A stretch of DNA of 64,000 nucleotides, taken from NCBI GenBank assembly GCA_010279815.1, contig QEOQ01000508.1, forward strand, positions 3,493,217-3,557,216, given 5' to 3'. This stretch comes from Brachionus plicatilis (lineage: Eukaryota; Rotifera; Eurotatoria; Ploima; Brachionidae). Position 1 is the first letter of the stretch. Each line of letters begins with the position of its first letter. Positions 34,439 to 44,100 of the stretch are shown in pieces. Position numbers and translations under genes: made by a program. Below the pieces are notes generated by a model, which was not told the DNA's origin, did not search any database, and worked only from the letters and a program-made list of their open reading frames with translations.

Positions 34439-35017
34439 TTTTATTTTTTCAGGTAAATTTTTTTAAATAAAATAAGATATGCACACTGTATATATACTAG
34501 TAGATGATTCATTAATGATTAGATTGTGAAATTATTCTGTTTTTTTTTTTTAAGTAAAATCAATTTTATAACATACCAAACAACGTTAGTAATTTACCTA
34601 GAAACAAAGTTAAAATTAATCTTTTAAAAATGCTTAAATTGTGCATTAAATATATATTAATATGAAAATTTACCTCTATTAAGAAGACGTAAATTTTAAA
34701 AAAATTTATAATCTGCGTTTTTTTTCTCAAGTACAAAATTTAAAAAATTTAAAAATTTTGTCTGGAAATATTCACTAAAAAAACTTTAAAAAAAATAAAT
34801 ATTATAATGTTAAATTTCATCATCAAAAAAAATATTTAAGATAATCGACTTTCAAGGCTAACCAACAGGCCTCTGTCCATAGAAGACTGATAAACACTTC
34901 ATTATTCAAATTGAAATTTAAATTTACCGTATTACCTAGTTCGATTATGCTGCACCACAAGTTAAAACAAGCCTTTGGACCATGCACCAAAGTACATCTC
35001 GCCCATGCTATAATATT
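34439..35017. other. 5' flank of the vWA gene
   Basis: AT-rich with no ORF; 34860-35010 is slightly less AT-rich and adjoins the inverted-repeat transposon that follows. Confidence 0.4.
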
Positions 35018-36409
35018 GTTTAGGTCCGCATCAAAGACTGAAAGCCTTAGTTTAATGCGTCATCAAGACTCGATTTAAAAATAAAAAATAATTTTTTTGA
35101 ATTATGCCTTTGGTGCAGCACCAAAGATTGAGGAATAAAAAATATTAAAAAATTCATTTTTTTTTTATTTGTCATCCAGTAATGGGGGAGGAAGGTCCAT
35201 CTAAAGTGAAAGTCCGATTTCCATTTTTAGCCAGAATGTTCCATCAACTTTTTGAATTTTTAGTCAAATTCCAGTGATGATACAAACAACGATTCCAGCT
35301 ATGTCAACTTCCATAGAACAAGAAACTGCCGTAGTTAGAAGAACGGTTCGACCAAAAGGTTCAAAAAACAAAAAAAACACAGTTTAATTAGTCATTTATT
35401 CTTAATAAAATTGATTTATTAATTATTTTAAGGACGTCAGTAAACGTCACCATAAATTTAGAAAAAAAAATCACAAATTCAGTAAAAATATTACTATTTC
35501 ATTAAAAAAAAAACTAATTTGGTTTTTTATTCACAAAATCAATAAAACATATCTAATAGAGCGAAACTGTAACAAATTAATATATTAATTCACTAATTAC
35601 ATAAAACCTGCACTTATTTGATAAATATATAACTAAAACAGTACTCAATGAACTAATTAATTTTTAAAAATCAATTTAAATAAAACAAAAAATATAAATG
35701 CTTAACTTAACTTATTTTATTATATTTTTTTTTTATTCTGAAGAAGCCCTAGCTCGATACATATAAACAAATAAATAAATAAATGCTCAAATATAACTTT
35801 AAATAAAACTTGAATAAAATGTCTTCAGAAGCAAATGAAATAAAAAGCTCAAGCATTCAAATAAGTTGTGAGAAGTATAACGCAAAAATGTTAAAAAAAG
35901 AGGTTTTTATTGTCCAAATGGCTGTACAAAAAAAAAATAGGTAATTTTTTTATTTTTTTTATGTATTTTTTTTTTACTTAATTATTGAATATAATTAAAA
36001 TAAAGTTATGATTTAATTGAATTAGTGCTTTTTCATCTTTTTTTGTGATATTTTTTTATTTTTGTGTTCTTTTTCTGAAATAAATATTATAAGCTGAAAT
36101 AGTTAATTGTTTATTGATTGTGTTATTTTTTTTGCTAAATTAGTGGACAGATATTATTTATGCTCTTATTTTAATTGTTTTAGTCTTTTTATTGAATTTT
36201 TATAAAAATAATGCCGCAGCAGAACTTGAATTTTATTATTTTTTAAATCAAAAATCTTATTATTTTTTGAGTCTTTAAAATCTTTATATTTTTTCAAAAA
36301 TCTTATGAATTTTATTATTTTTTAATCGAAAAATACAAAAAATGAATTTTTTAATATTTTTGATGACGCATTAAACTAAGGCTTTCAGTGTTTTGATGCG
36401 GACCTAAAC
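35018..36409. mobile_element. DNA transposon with ~48-bp terminal inverted repeats, unknown superfamily
   Basis: The left end GTTTAGGTCCGCATCAAA...(to about 35066) and the right end (36360-36409) are reverse complements over about 48 bases with a few mismatches, sharing CTGAAAGCCTTAGTTTAATG. Inside on the plus strand is a short frame ending in VVRRTVRPKGSKNKKNTV then stop (about 35322-35385), an AT-hook-like basic motif, and farther on NFYKNNAAAELEFYYFLNQK (about 36195-36255). Both pieces recur in the partial copy at 39940-40297. No target duplication was recognised. The copy appears interrupted by about 745 bases (35431-36173). Confidence 0.75.
35431..36173 (+). mobile_element. Sequence nested in the inverted-repeat transposon, LINE-like 3' end inside
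   Basis: Compared with the related copy at 39940-40297, about 745 extra bases sit here, bounded by the 8-mer TTATTTTA on both sides. Within it (35737-35785) is TGAAGAAGCCCTAGCTCGAT followed by AAATAAATAAATAAAT, the style of a LINE 3' tail. No terminal inverted repeats. A deletion in the other copy between TTATTTTA repeats is the alternative. Confidence 0.4.
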
Positions 36410-36470
36410 GCGTGATTACGCTACATTTTGATAAAACAATGAGAAAAAGATAGTACATTCTTTAAAATTT

Positions 36471-37140
36471 TTACTGAAAAGAACATAAATTGAATTTTTC
36501 ATTAAAATTGATAATATAATTAAAGTTTTGAGCATCAAATTTGAATCGAAACAGCTTAAATATTAAAAAATACCAGCTTTTAACCAGTTTAATTATTGCA
36601 TGTTTTAAAAAAATAGCACAAAAGAGATAAGTATTAATTAAAATCAGACAAAATAATATTTTTGAAAAACTGTATTTATGCCGATGCTGAGAGATAGAAG
36701 ACTTTTTATACTGAAAAATTTTTGTTAACAATTAAAGAAAATCTGCAACCAATTTTAGGAAAATTTAGTTCATGATCTATCTTAAAATCCATTAAAACTA
36801 TATCAGTAGCAACTTTTAAATTCTTTCTACACAAGTTAATTATATCTGGAATATTATTTAATTTAATATTATTTAATAAATTTAATATTGACCAGTTAAT
36901 ATCAATTTTTTTAAATACATCAATTAATTTTTTAATTTTGTTCAGGCTAAATTTTTTTCTGATTGACTTATTGTCGTGTCATTTATATGTTTTTATATCA
37001 GAATTTTTTAACAAAAATGGCAGGTCATTTAAAAATATAAGAAAAAGATGTGGATCCAAGACTGGTCCATCACGAATCCTAATTTTAGAGATATCATTTG
37101 ACTTTAATCATGGACTGAACTTTTTGAAAACTGATAGTTA
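36471..37140 (-). pseudogene. Non-LTR retrotransposon (LINE) reverse-transcriptase remnant
   Basis: On the minus strand 37140 to about 36860 reads DGPVLDPHLFLIFLNDLPFLL, aligning by eye with the reverse-transcriptase signature QGSVLGPLLFLIYINDLP, followed by SDIKTYK-stop-HDNKS where the YADDT catalytic box is expected. Farther on (36731-36471) a shifted frame gives SFSKILFCLILINTYLFCAI, FLKHAIIKLVK and FKLFRFKFD, resembling the C-terminal part of jockey/CR1-like polyproteins. Stops and frameshifts show it is dead; the catalytic YADD is destroyed. Confidence 0.75.
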
Positions 37141-37144
37141 GCCT

Positions 37145-37939
37145 CGTTACTGCCAGTCTAAAGTGTCTAACACTTATACTGACACATTAAAAAATTTTCT
37201 TTTTTCGTGTCTCAAAAGAGAAAATCCTTTTTAACAAAGGGTTTACCTTAAAATCACCATTTACCAGCCAATACCTGAAGCCACCGTCATAATCAATTCA
37301 TACTAAAGCTATTTTTTTGACTTAATAATTAAATATTTTAAACTGACTAAAAGTTTTACAAGATTAAAAATAAAGAACATTTTTTTGAAAGTTATTATTA
37401 TTTATGATTTTTGTCCATAAAAATTTTAATTGAACCGAACAAATTGAACATTTAGCAAATTTTAATTTACTTAGCTAAAATTTGAAAAAAATATCATCAT
37501 TTCATCAATTAAATGATATACAAAAATTTACGTGATTTTTCGTTTGATCACTCAAAATTTGGTAAAATTAAAGAGAGGAAGGCAAGCATTTTATTTTATT
37601 GTAAAGTATCTTCATTAGTTTAAAAGATGGTTTTTTCTTTTTATTTTAATCAAAAAAATTTTTTTTTTAAAGTTATAAAAATTAGAAAGACATATTATTT
37701 TTTTGCAAAATAATAAAAATTAAAAATTTTATTTTAAATGATAAATTTTAAAAAAGATTTTTTTTTAATAATTTAAATTCAAAAGAAAAAATTTTGTTTC
37801 TGATTGTTTGATTTAATTTTTTTTTTTAACAATTTTAATTAATTTTTAAATTTCAAAAAAATTATTCAAGTCTATTTTGAAATACTCCTCATTATGCAAT
37901 AAAAAATTTTTTTAAAAATTTTCAAAATAGAAATTTAAA
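37145..37939. other. AT-rich intergenic region
   Basis: Upstream of the zinc-binding-type gene; no ORF or repeat that I can define. Confidence 0.5.
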
Positions 37940-38728
37940 ATGGAACCCGAAGCTAGCAAAGGAAGTTTAAATGATGTCAAAAAAATAATCAGACGCTGGA
38001 CTAGCAAAGTCAAAAGAGCAAAAAGTTGTTCAAGTAGTTTTTTCTATTTGGAAAAAATTACAAGCGCATTAAATCTAAACGTCCGGAAGTACACGGAAAA
38101 AGGCCATAATGGATACAAAACCACCATCAAAATTATGGATATTGAATCTTTTTGTTTTAATAGCAAAAAAAGCTTTTCGGTGACTTCGGCATCTTTTGAT
38201 GCCATCAAAAAGATTTTGGAAAAATTCAAAATCGAAATTGGACCGGTCATTAATATTGAGCAAGCATGGCTGGCTGCTGAAAATCAATCAGCTGAAGCAG
38301 ATTCCAATAAGAGAAGCTTCGAATGTCCACTTTGCTCATCAAAATTAAACGCTGAAGAGGCTGGTAACCATTTTATGAGTTGCCACAGGGCTTTTTTGAA
38401 CCGACTCAGTGCTCCAGACAAAATTAAATGCAGAAAATGTGAATGTTTGATTCCAATTGAAGGTTGGTCAGATCATTGTGACCGATGTTGGATTACAACA
38501 TGCCAAGTGTGCTTCAAAAGCTTTAATAGTGAAAACTTTCAAGAGCATGCACTTAGTTGTTGGGCAAAAAATGGTTCAAAAAAAAACCAATCGAGGTATA
38601 ATCTTCGTAATCGAACCAATGCCTCAGAAATTCCGATTTTAGTCTTAAGTGATTCGAGTGACACAGAGACAAGTGAAGAGACAAAATTTCATTGTGCAGC
38701 GTGCCATCAACTGATAAAACCAGAGTGA
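37940..38728 (+). CDS. Cys/His-rich putative zinc-binding protein
   Basis: Intron-less 262-residue ORF starting with ATG in AAAATGG context. Residues 1-120 are basic and unrecognised. Three zinc-binding-type units follow: C129-x2-C132 with H144/C148/H149; C164-x2-C167 with H179/C180/C183; C188-x2-C191 with H203/C207. A last pair C252-x2-C255-H256 sits at the very end. The spacing (CxxC, 11-12 residues, HxxxC/CH) resembles C2HC/UBZ-like fingers. Between units and tail is a Ser/Asp/Glu patch (about 237-247, VLSDSSDTETSEE) and a basic stretch (RYNLRNRT), fitting a nuclear protein that binds nucleic acid, ubiquitin or SUMO. The exact family is not recognised. AATAAA lies about 35 bases after the stop. 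Confidence 0.8.
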   Translation: MEPEASKGSLNDVKKIIRRWTSKVKRAKSCSSSFFYLEKITSALNLNVRKYTEKGHNGYKTTIKIMDIESFCFNSKKSFSVTSASFDAIKKILEKFKIEIGPVINIEQAWLAAENQSAEADSNKRSFECPLCSSKLNAEEAGNHFMSCHRAFLNRLSAPDKIKCRKCECLIPIEGWSDHCDRCWITTCQVCFKSFNSENFQEHALSCWAKNGSKKNQSRYNLRNRTNASEIPILVLSDSSDTETSEETKFHCAACHQLIKPE

Positions 38729-39939
38729 ATTTTTCACAAAAATTAAAGTTTTTATTAAATTAAATAAATTGTTTTAAAAATTTTGAGTTTTTTTTCATTT
38801 ATTCTTAATTTATTTTTGTGTGATTTTCAACTTAGCATCAAAAATCCAGGCATTTTAAAAAACGGGTGCCCAATAATGCTTGTCCGAAACTTCAATTAGA
38901 ACTTTTTTAACTTTTAATATAATAAAACTAGCTGACCCGCGGTCATTCTACCGGTCAGGCAACATTTTTATATTTATATTTATATTTTTACTGCGAAAAA
39001 CATTTCTCAAAGAAAAGACTTTTTAAAAATCAGTAAATAGACAGTCTTAAATTTTAGATGGATAAAGTTCTCTTGTAAATTAAGAAAAAACAAAAAATTT
39101 GCCTTTAACTAAAATAGAAATTTTATATTAAAAATTAACAGATAAGAACTGAATTAACAGAAAAATTTATCTTTGTTCGATTTTCAAATAAGCAATCGGG
39201 TTGTCTTCTATAAATTTTAGAGCAAAAAATAGCCTAAGCTAATAGAAACCAAACTGAAAAATTCTAAAAAAAGCTAATACCAATTTAATAATTTATTCAA
39301 AATTGAGCACTTTTTTTAACAGTTCTAAATTTACAAGAGAATTTAAAGCTTTTTTTAAGTTTTTTCTTTGAATAATATTTTTCAAATTATTAGTGACTAT
39401 TTAATAACTCTGCATAATTAACTATTTAATTTAATTAAAAAACATTTCATTTTATTAATCTTCTTTTATTGTTTAAAAATACCTGAAAAATAAAATATTG
39501 AAATTTCAAAATCGTTTAATAATTAAAAATGCAAGGATTTAACTAAATCCTTCTATGTTAAAAATCAACCCAAGTGAGTTTTTCACAAAAATAAAATTCG
39601 AAATAATTAAATAAAGAGTTAATATTAAAGCGTCATTTGTTTTGATTACACTTCATTTAAAAAAAATATTTATCAGTCAATTTAATGGTTATTCGTGAAT
39701 TAAAAGTACTATTTGTCACAAAATTAATATTAAAGTCGTTTAATGCACAAAGTCAAATTTAAAAATCATCAATTGATTAATAAATTTTATCTCTAAAAAA
39801 AATAAGAAAAACAATTTTGTAAATAATTACCAAAATAAAAATTAATTAATTTTTAATAATTTTGTTTGAATGCTTTTTAGGTACCTTACTCCTCTCATAT
39901 TTCCTAAATTGATGTGGCATGCTTCAGCTGGAAAAAAAT
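38729..39939. other. Intergenic region
   Basis: AT-rich, without ORF. 38928-38960 (ACTAGCTGACCCGCGGTC...) is a GC-rich island that looks like the end of a dispersed invertebrate repeat with an AGCTGACCCG core, but I could not define its limits. Confidence 0.4.
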
Positions 39940-40297
39940 CCAATAATTTGTCACTATATGACTAATACCAAAGATTAAGAAATAAAAAATATAAAAAATG
40001 AATTTTTTATATTTTTCGATTAAAAAAATAATAAAATTCAAGTTCTGCTGCGGCATTATTTTTGTAAAAATTCAATAAAAAGACTAAAACAATTAAAATA
40101 ATTAATAAATCAATTCTGTTAAGAATAAATGACTAATTAAACTGTGGTTTTTTTGTTTTTTGAACCTTTTGGTCGACCTTTCTTCTAACTACGGCAGTTT
40201 CTTGTTCTACGGATCCATTACTGGATGACATTGGTGATGATGAATTTGTAGCTGCGGGTATTTCAATTTCACAGGTATATGAAATACTCATTTTTTT
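39940..40297 (-). mobile_element. Partial copy of the 35018-36409 transposon family
   Basis: Minus-strand sequence starts with an ATG frame MSISYTCEIEIPAATNSSSP (40293 down), continues to SSNGSVEQETAVVRRK and a basic run around QKVQKTKK. One base is missing relative to the 35018 copy, breaking the RPKGSKNK motif. NFYKNNAAAELEFYYFFNRK follows after an intron-like spacer. Terminal repeats were not found; the right side runs toward the assembly gap. Confidence 0.65.
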
Positions 40298-40415
40298 TAT
40301 TATTTTTTTAAATTATATAAATTAAAATTCATCAATTTGTCAAATTATTACTTATATTTTATTCAAATTTTTTAATTTTATAATAAAAAAATCCTTAACT
40401 CGGTAAAAAAAAAAA

Positions 40416-41011
40416 NNNNNNNNNNNNNNNNNNNNNNNNNNNNNNNNNNNNNNNNNNNNNNNNNNNNNNNNNNNNNNNNNNNNNNNNNNNNNNNNNNNNN
40501 NNNNNNNNNNNNNNNNNNNNNNNNNNNNNNNNNNNNNNNNNNNNNNNNNNNNNNNNNNNNNNNNNNNNNNNNNNNNNNNNNNNNNNNNNNNNNNNNNNNN
40601 NNNNNNNNNNNNNNNNNNNNNNNNNNNNNNNNNNNNNNNNNNNNNNNNNNNNNNNNNNNNNNNNNNNNNNNNNNNNNNNNNNNNNNNNNNNNNNNNNNNN
40701 NNNNNNNNNNNNNNNNNNNNNNNNNNNNNNNNNNNNNNNNNNNNNNNNNNNNNNNNNNNNNNNNNNNNNNNNNNNNNNNNNNNNNNNNNNNNNNNNNNNN
40801 NNNNNNNNNNNNNNNNNNNNNNNNNNNNNNNNNNNNNNNNNNNNNNNNNNNNNNNNNNNNNNNNNNNNNNNNNNNNNNNNNNNNNNNNNNNNNNNNNNNN
40901 NNNNNNNNNNNNNNNNNNNNNNNNNNNNNNNNNNNNNNNNNNNNNNNNNNNNNNNNNNNNNNNNNNNNNNNNNNNNNNNNNNNNNNNNNNNNNNNNNNNN
41001 NNNNNNNNNNN
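40416..41011. other. Assembly gap (596 N)
   Basis: Run of N bordered by poly(A) on both sides. It lies just past the 3' end of Bicaudal-D, so a last exon or 3' UTR could be hidden here. Confidence 1.
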
Positions 41012-41159
41012 AAAAAAAAGAAGAAAAACAAAAAAAAAAAAAATTAATTTCCTTAAAATGATTGCTAATCAGATCCAAAAATATACAATACAAAACTAAT
41101 TTTCTTAATGAGCATTAGTCATTAATTAATTTTCAAAACCAACAAAAAGCTCTTTTAGT

Positions 41160-44100
41160 TTAATTTTGACTTACAATATTCTTCAAGCGTTTTTGCAGAC
41201 TAGTCCTAAATGGTATGTTGCCATCATCCGGATTTGCCAGCTCCAAATTCGCTTCACAATTCGCTTCACTCTTGTCGGGCATGTGCACTTCACTAGTCTT
41301 ATTTTTGGGCTTTGTTTGCTGTCTTTCATTGTCCATTTCCAAGTCTTCAAGTCTTTGAGTAAGCTTGAGCTTTTGCTGGATGGCCAGCCGCAGCAGAGAG
41401 TTAAGTGTCTTTTTCTCTTCTTCAGCAGCGAGCAGCATTCGCTGCGATTCGTCTAGCTGGGCGACATACTCGTCACATCGGGCCGTAAACATGGCCCTGA
41501 GAGTGGCGAAAGTGGCCGCGTCCTCCTTCAATGTCTTGAGCTCATTTCGCAATTTTTGCATTGTCTCAGTGACGACCAGCTTTTCATTTTCATATTTGCT
41601 CTTCAAATTGGCAAGTGCCACCTCGGCCGTTTGCTTGTTGGCCTTGAGAACAGTTCTCAGCGTGGCTATTTGCTCTCGCTTGGTGGACAGCAGCGATTTC
41701 AGCTTTATTATTTGGTCCTGAAGCTCTTGGACATCGGTGGGCAGATTGTCAGGCTTGGCTGGCGCTGACTTTTCAAAAGACCTCTCAAAATTGGTCCTCA
41801 ACGACTTGACAAAGTCGATTATTTTCCTGCATTTGTCGCTCAGCTTTGACTCTGGGTCGTACAAAGCCGTTTGTGCGGCAGCCTCTTCGCCCTCGCTGCT
41901 GTTCTTGTTTACCACTTGGCCAAATTGGTCCAGTTGCTTGAAAAATTGATCCACATACAAGTTGATTTCTTCCAGTTCTTTGTGCTGTTCTAGTAGGTTG
42001 AGGCCGTCAATGTGCCATCTTAAATGTTCAGCCATGGCCACCAAGATTTTGTTGGATGTTTCCTCTGTGGTCTTTGGCGCCTCAAAGTTGGGCAGCTTTT
42101 TGTGCATGTGGTTTATGCTGGACAAGGCTGAGTTGATGTCTGATTTGAGATCGGCCAGCTGGCTCTCCAGGCCTTCTTTGTGTCTGTTCATGTCGTCTAT
42201 TTTTTTTTCCAGAATTTCTATTTCGGTCACTGACTGCATCTCGGACAAGAAGCTGTGCTTGGTGTTTATGGGCTCGATGTTGATGGGCTCCGAGTCCGAG
42301 TTTTCGTCCTCCTCAATTTCGTCTTCATAGTCGTAGTCGATTTTGAGGTCTTTGGCAATGTTCTGAAGCTCCTGGAGCGACTGCTTTTCGCGTCTCTCGT
42401 GAGACTCGCGCTTCTTCTGGTATTTGTGCTCCCTTTCCTCCCGGATCGAGTTGAGAGATTCTTCTAGTTGTTTTTCTACAATTTTTTTTAGGGTAGTCAA
42501 CTCGACTATTTGGGACTCTTGGGTCTCTAGCTTTTCCTCCAGAGCTCTGTTCTCGTGACGGATGGTGTCCAGTTCGACCAAGTCCTCTTTTAGCTTGGCG
42601 ATTTGTTCCTGCAATTGGACGTTTTCGCCGTCCAGCTCTGTGTTGTCGACCAGCAGGCGGTTTTCTCTTTCTTTTAGCTGTTTGATCTCGTTTTTTTGGT
42701 GCAGAAATGTGTCTTTTAGTTGTTCGCATGCCTGGTGCGACTCTTGCTGCAAAAGGATCAATTTTTCGTTTTCATTGTAGACTTGCTTCAATTCTTGTTT
42801 GGTTTTTTTTAGCTCTATTTCCAAGCTGGTAATTTGTTTGCTCAGTTTTTCTTCACGATCAGCCGATTCAATTAACAAGTTTTGCTCGTCATCTTGTGAG
42901 TCCTCTTTCTTTTTTATTTTCATTTTGGAGAATTCCTAAGAACAATAAAAAAATTTTTTTTATTTTTTTTTTATATTTTATACTGTAAATAAAATGCAGT
43001 TATGATCAGTACAATTTTGGTACAATAACGAATCTTGAAAAAGTACTAACCATACCATTTCTTTTCTATTTTAATGTTGGAGAATTCCTAAGAACAATAA
43101 AAAATTTTTTTTAATTTTTTTTAATTTTTTTTAATATTTTACTGTAAATAAAATGCAGTTATGATCAGTACAATTTTGGTACAATAACGAATCTTGAAAA
43201 AGTACTAACCATACCATTTCTTTTTTATTTTAATGTTGGAGAATTCCTAAGAACAATAAAAAATTTTTTTTAATTTTTTTTTAAATATTTTACTGTAAAT
43301 AAAAGAGCTTTTGACAATGAGCGTGTTTTTATAGCTAAATATTCTTATGTGTCCTTTTGTGTTCTTTTGTGTCCTTTATTTATTAAGAATTAAATTCTGT
43401 CCTTTAGTGTGTTTATCTATGTAAGAAAATTTTCTGTCCTTTTGTGTCATTTAGTGAAAATTTGTGTGTGTCCACATACAGTGCTGCTACGTTAATTTTC
43501 GTCAAAAAATTCAATCATATTTAAATTTTTTTCCTTTTTCAAAAATTCAAAAAAAAAATTTTTTTTCATGAAAATGGTTTTTTTTCGAGAAATTTTGGAA
43601 TTTTTTTTTCACTGAATTTTACAATAATTATCGGTAATTTACGATATTTATCGTAATTTTACGAAAAATACCATTTTTTAGATTACCATATTTTACGGTA
43701 AATATGGTAAAATATCGTGAATTTACCATAATTTACGTAAAATATGGTGAATTCAAGGTATCGTAGCAGCACTGTATGAAAATCTAAAATTTTCTAAAAT
43801 TTCAGAACTTTTTTTTCTAGATATTTGCTTAATTTTACTGTAAATAAAAGAGCTATTGACAATGAGCGTGTTTTTATAGCTAAAAATTCTTTTGTGTCCT
43901 TTTGTGTCCTTTATTTATTAAGAATTAAATTCTGTCCTTTAGTGTTTATGTAAATTTATTTTTTTGAATAATGATATGTGGTCTGACATTTTGGAGAATT
44001 CCTAAGTAAAATAAAAAATTTTTTAAAATTTTTCTTAACACTCAAAAGGGTTTTTTCGACCCTTTTTGGTACTTTAAATATTATAATTTAATAATAATAT

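Noticed and set aside
40378..41093. Long minus-strand open frames across the gap
   Set aside because: They consist of N and poly(A); not real sequence.
41365..42780. Several open frames on the plus strand
   Set aside because: All are antisense shadows of Bicaudal-D exon 2, whose plus-strand complement has few stops.
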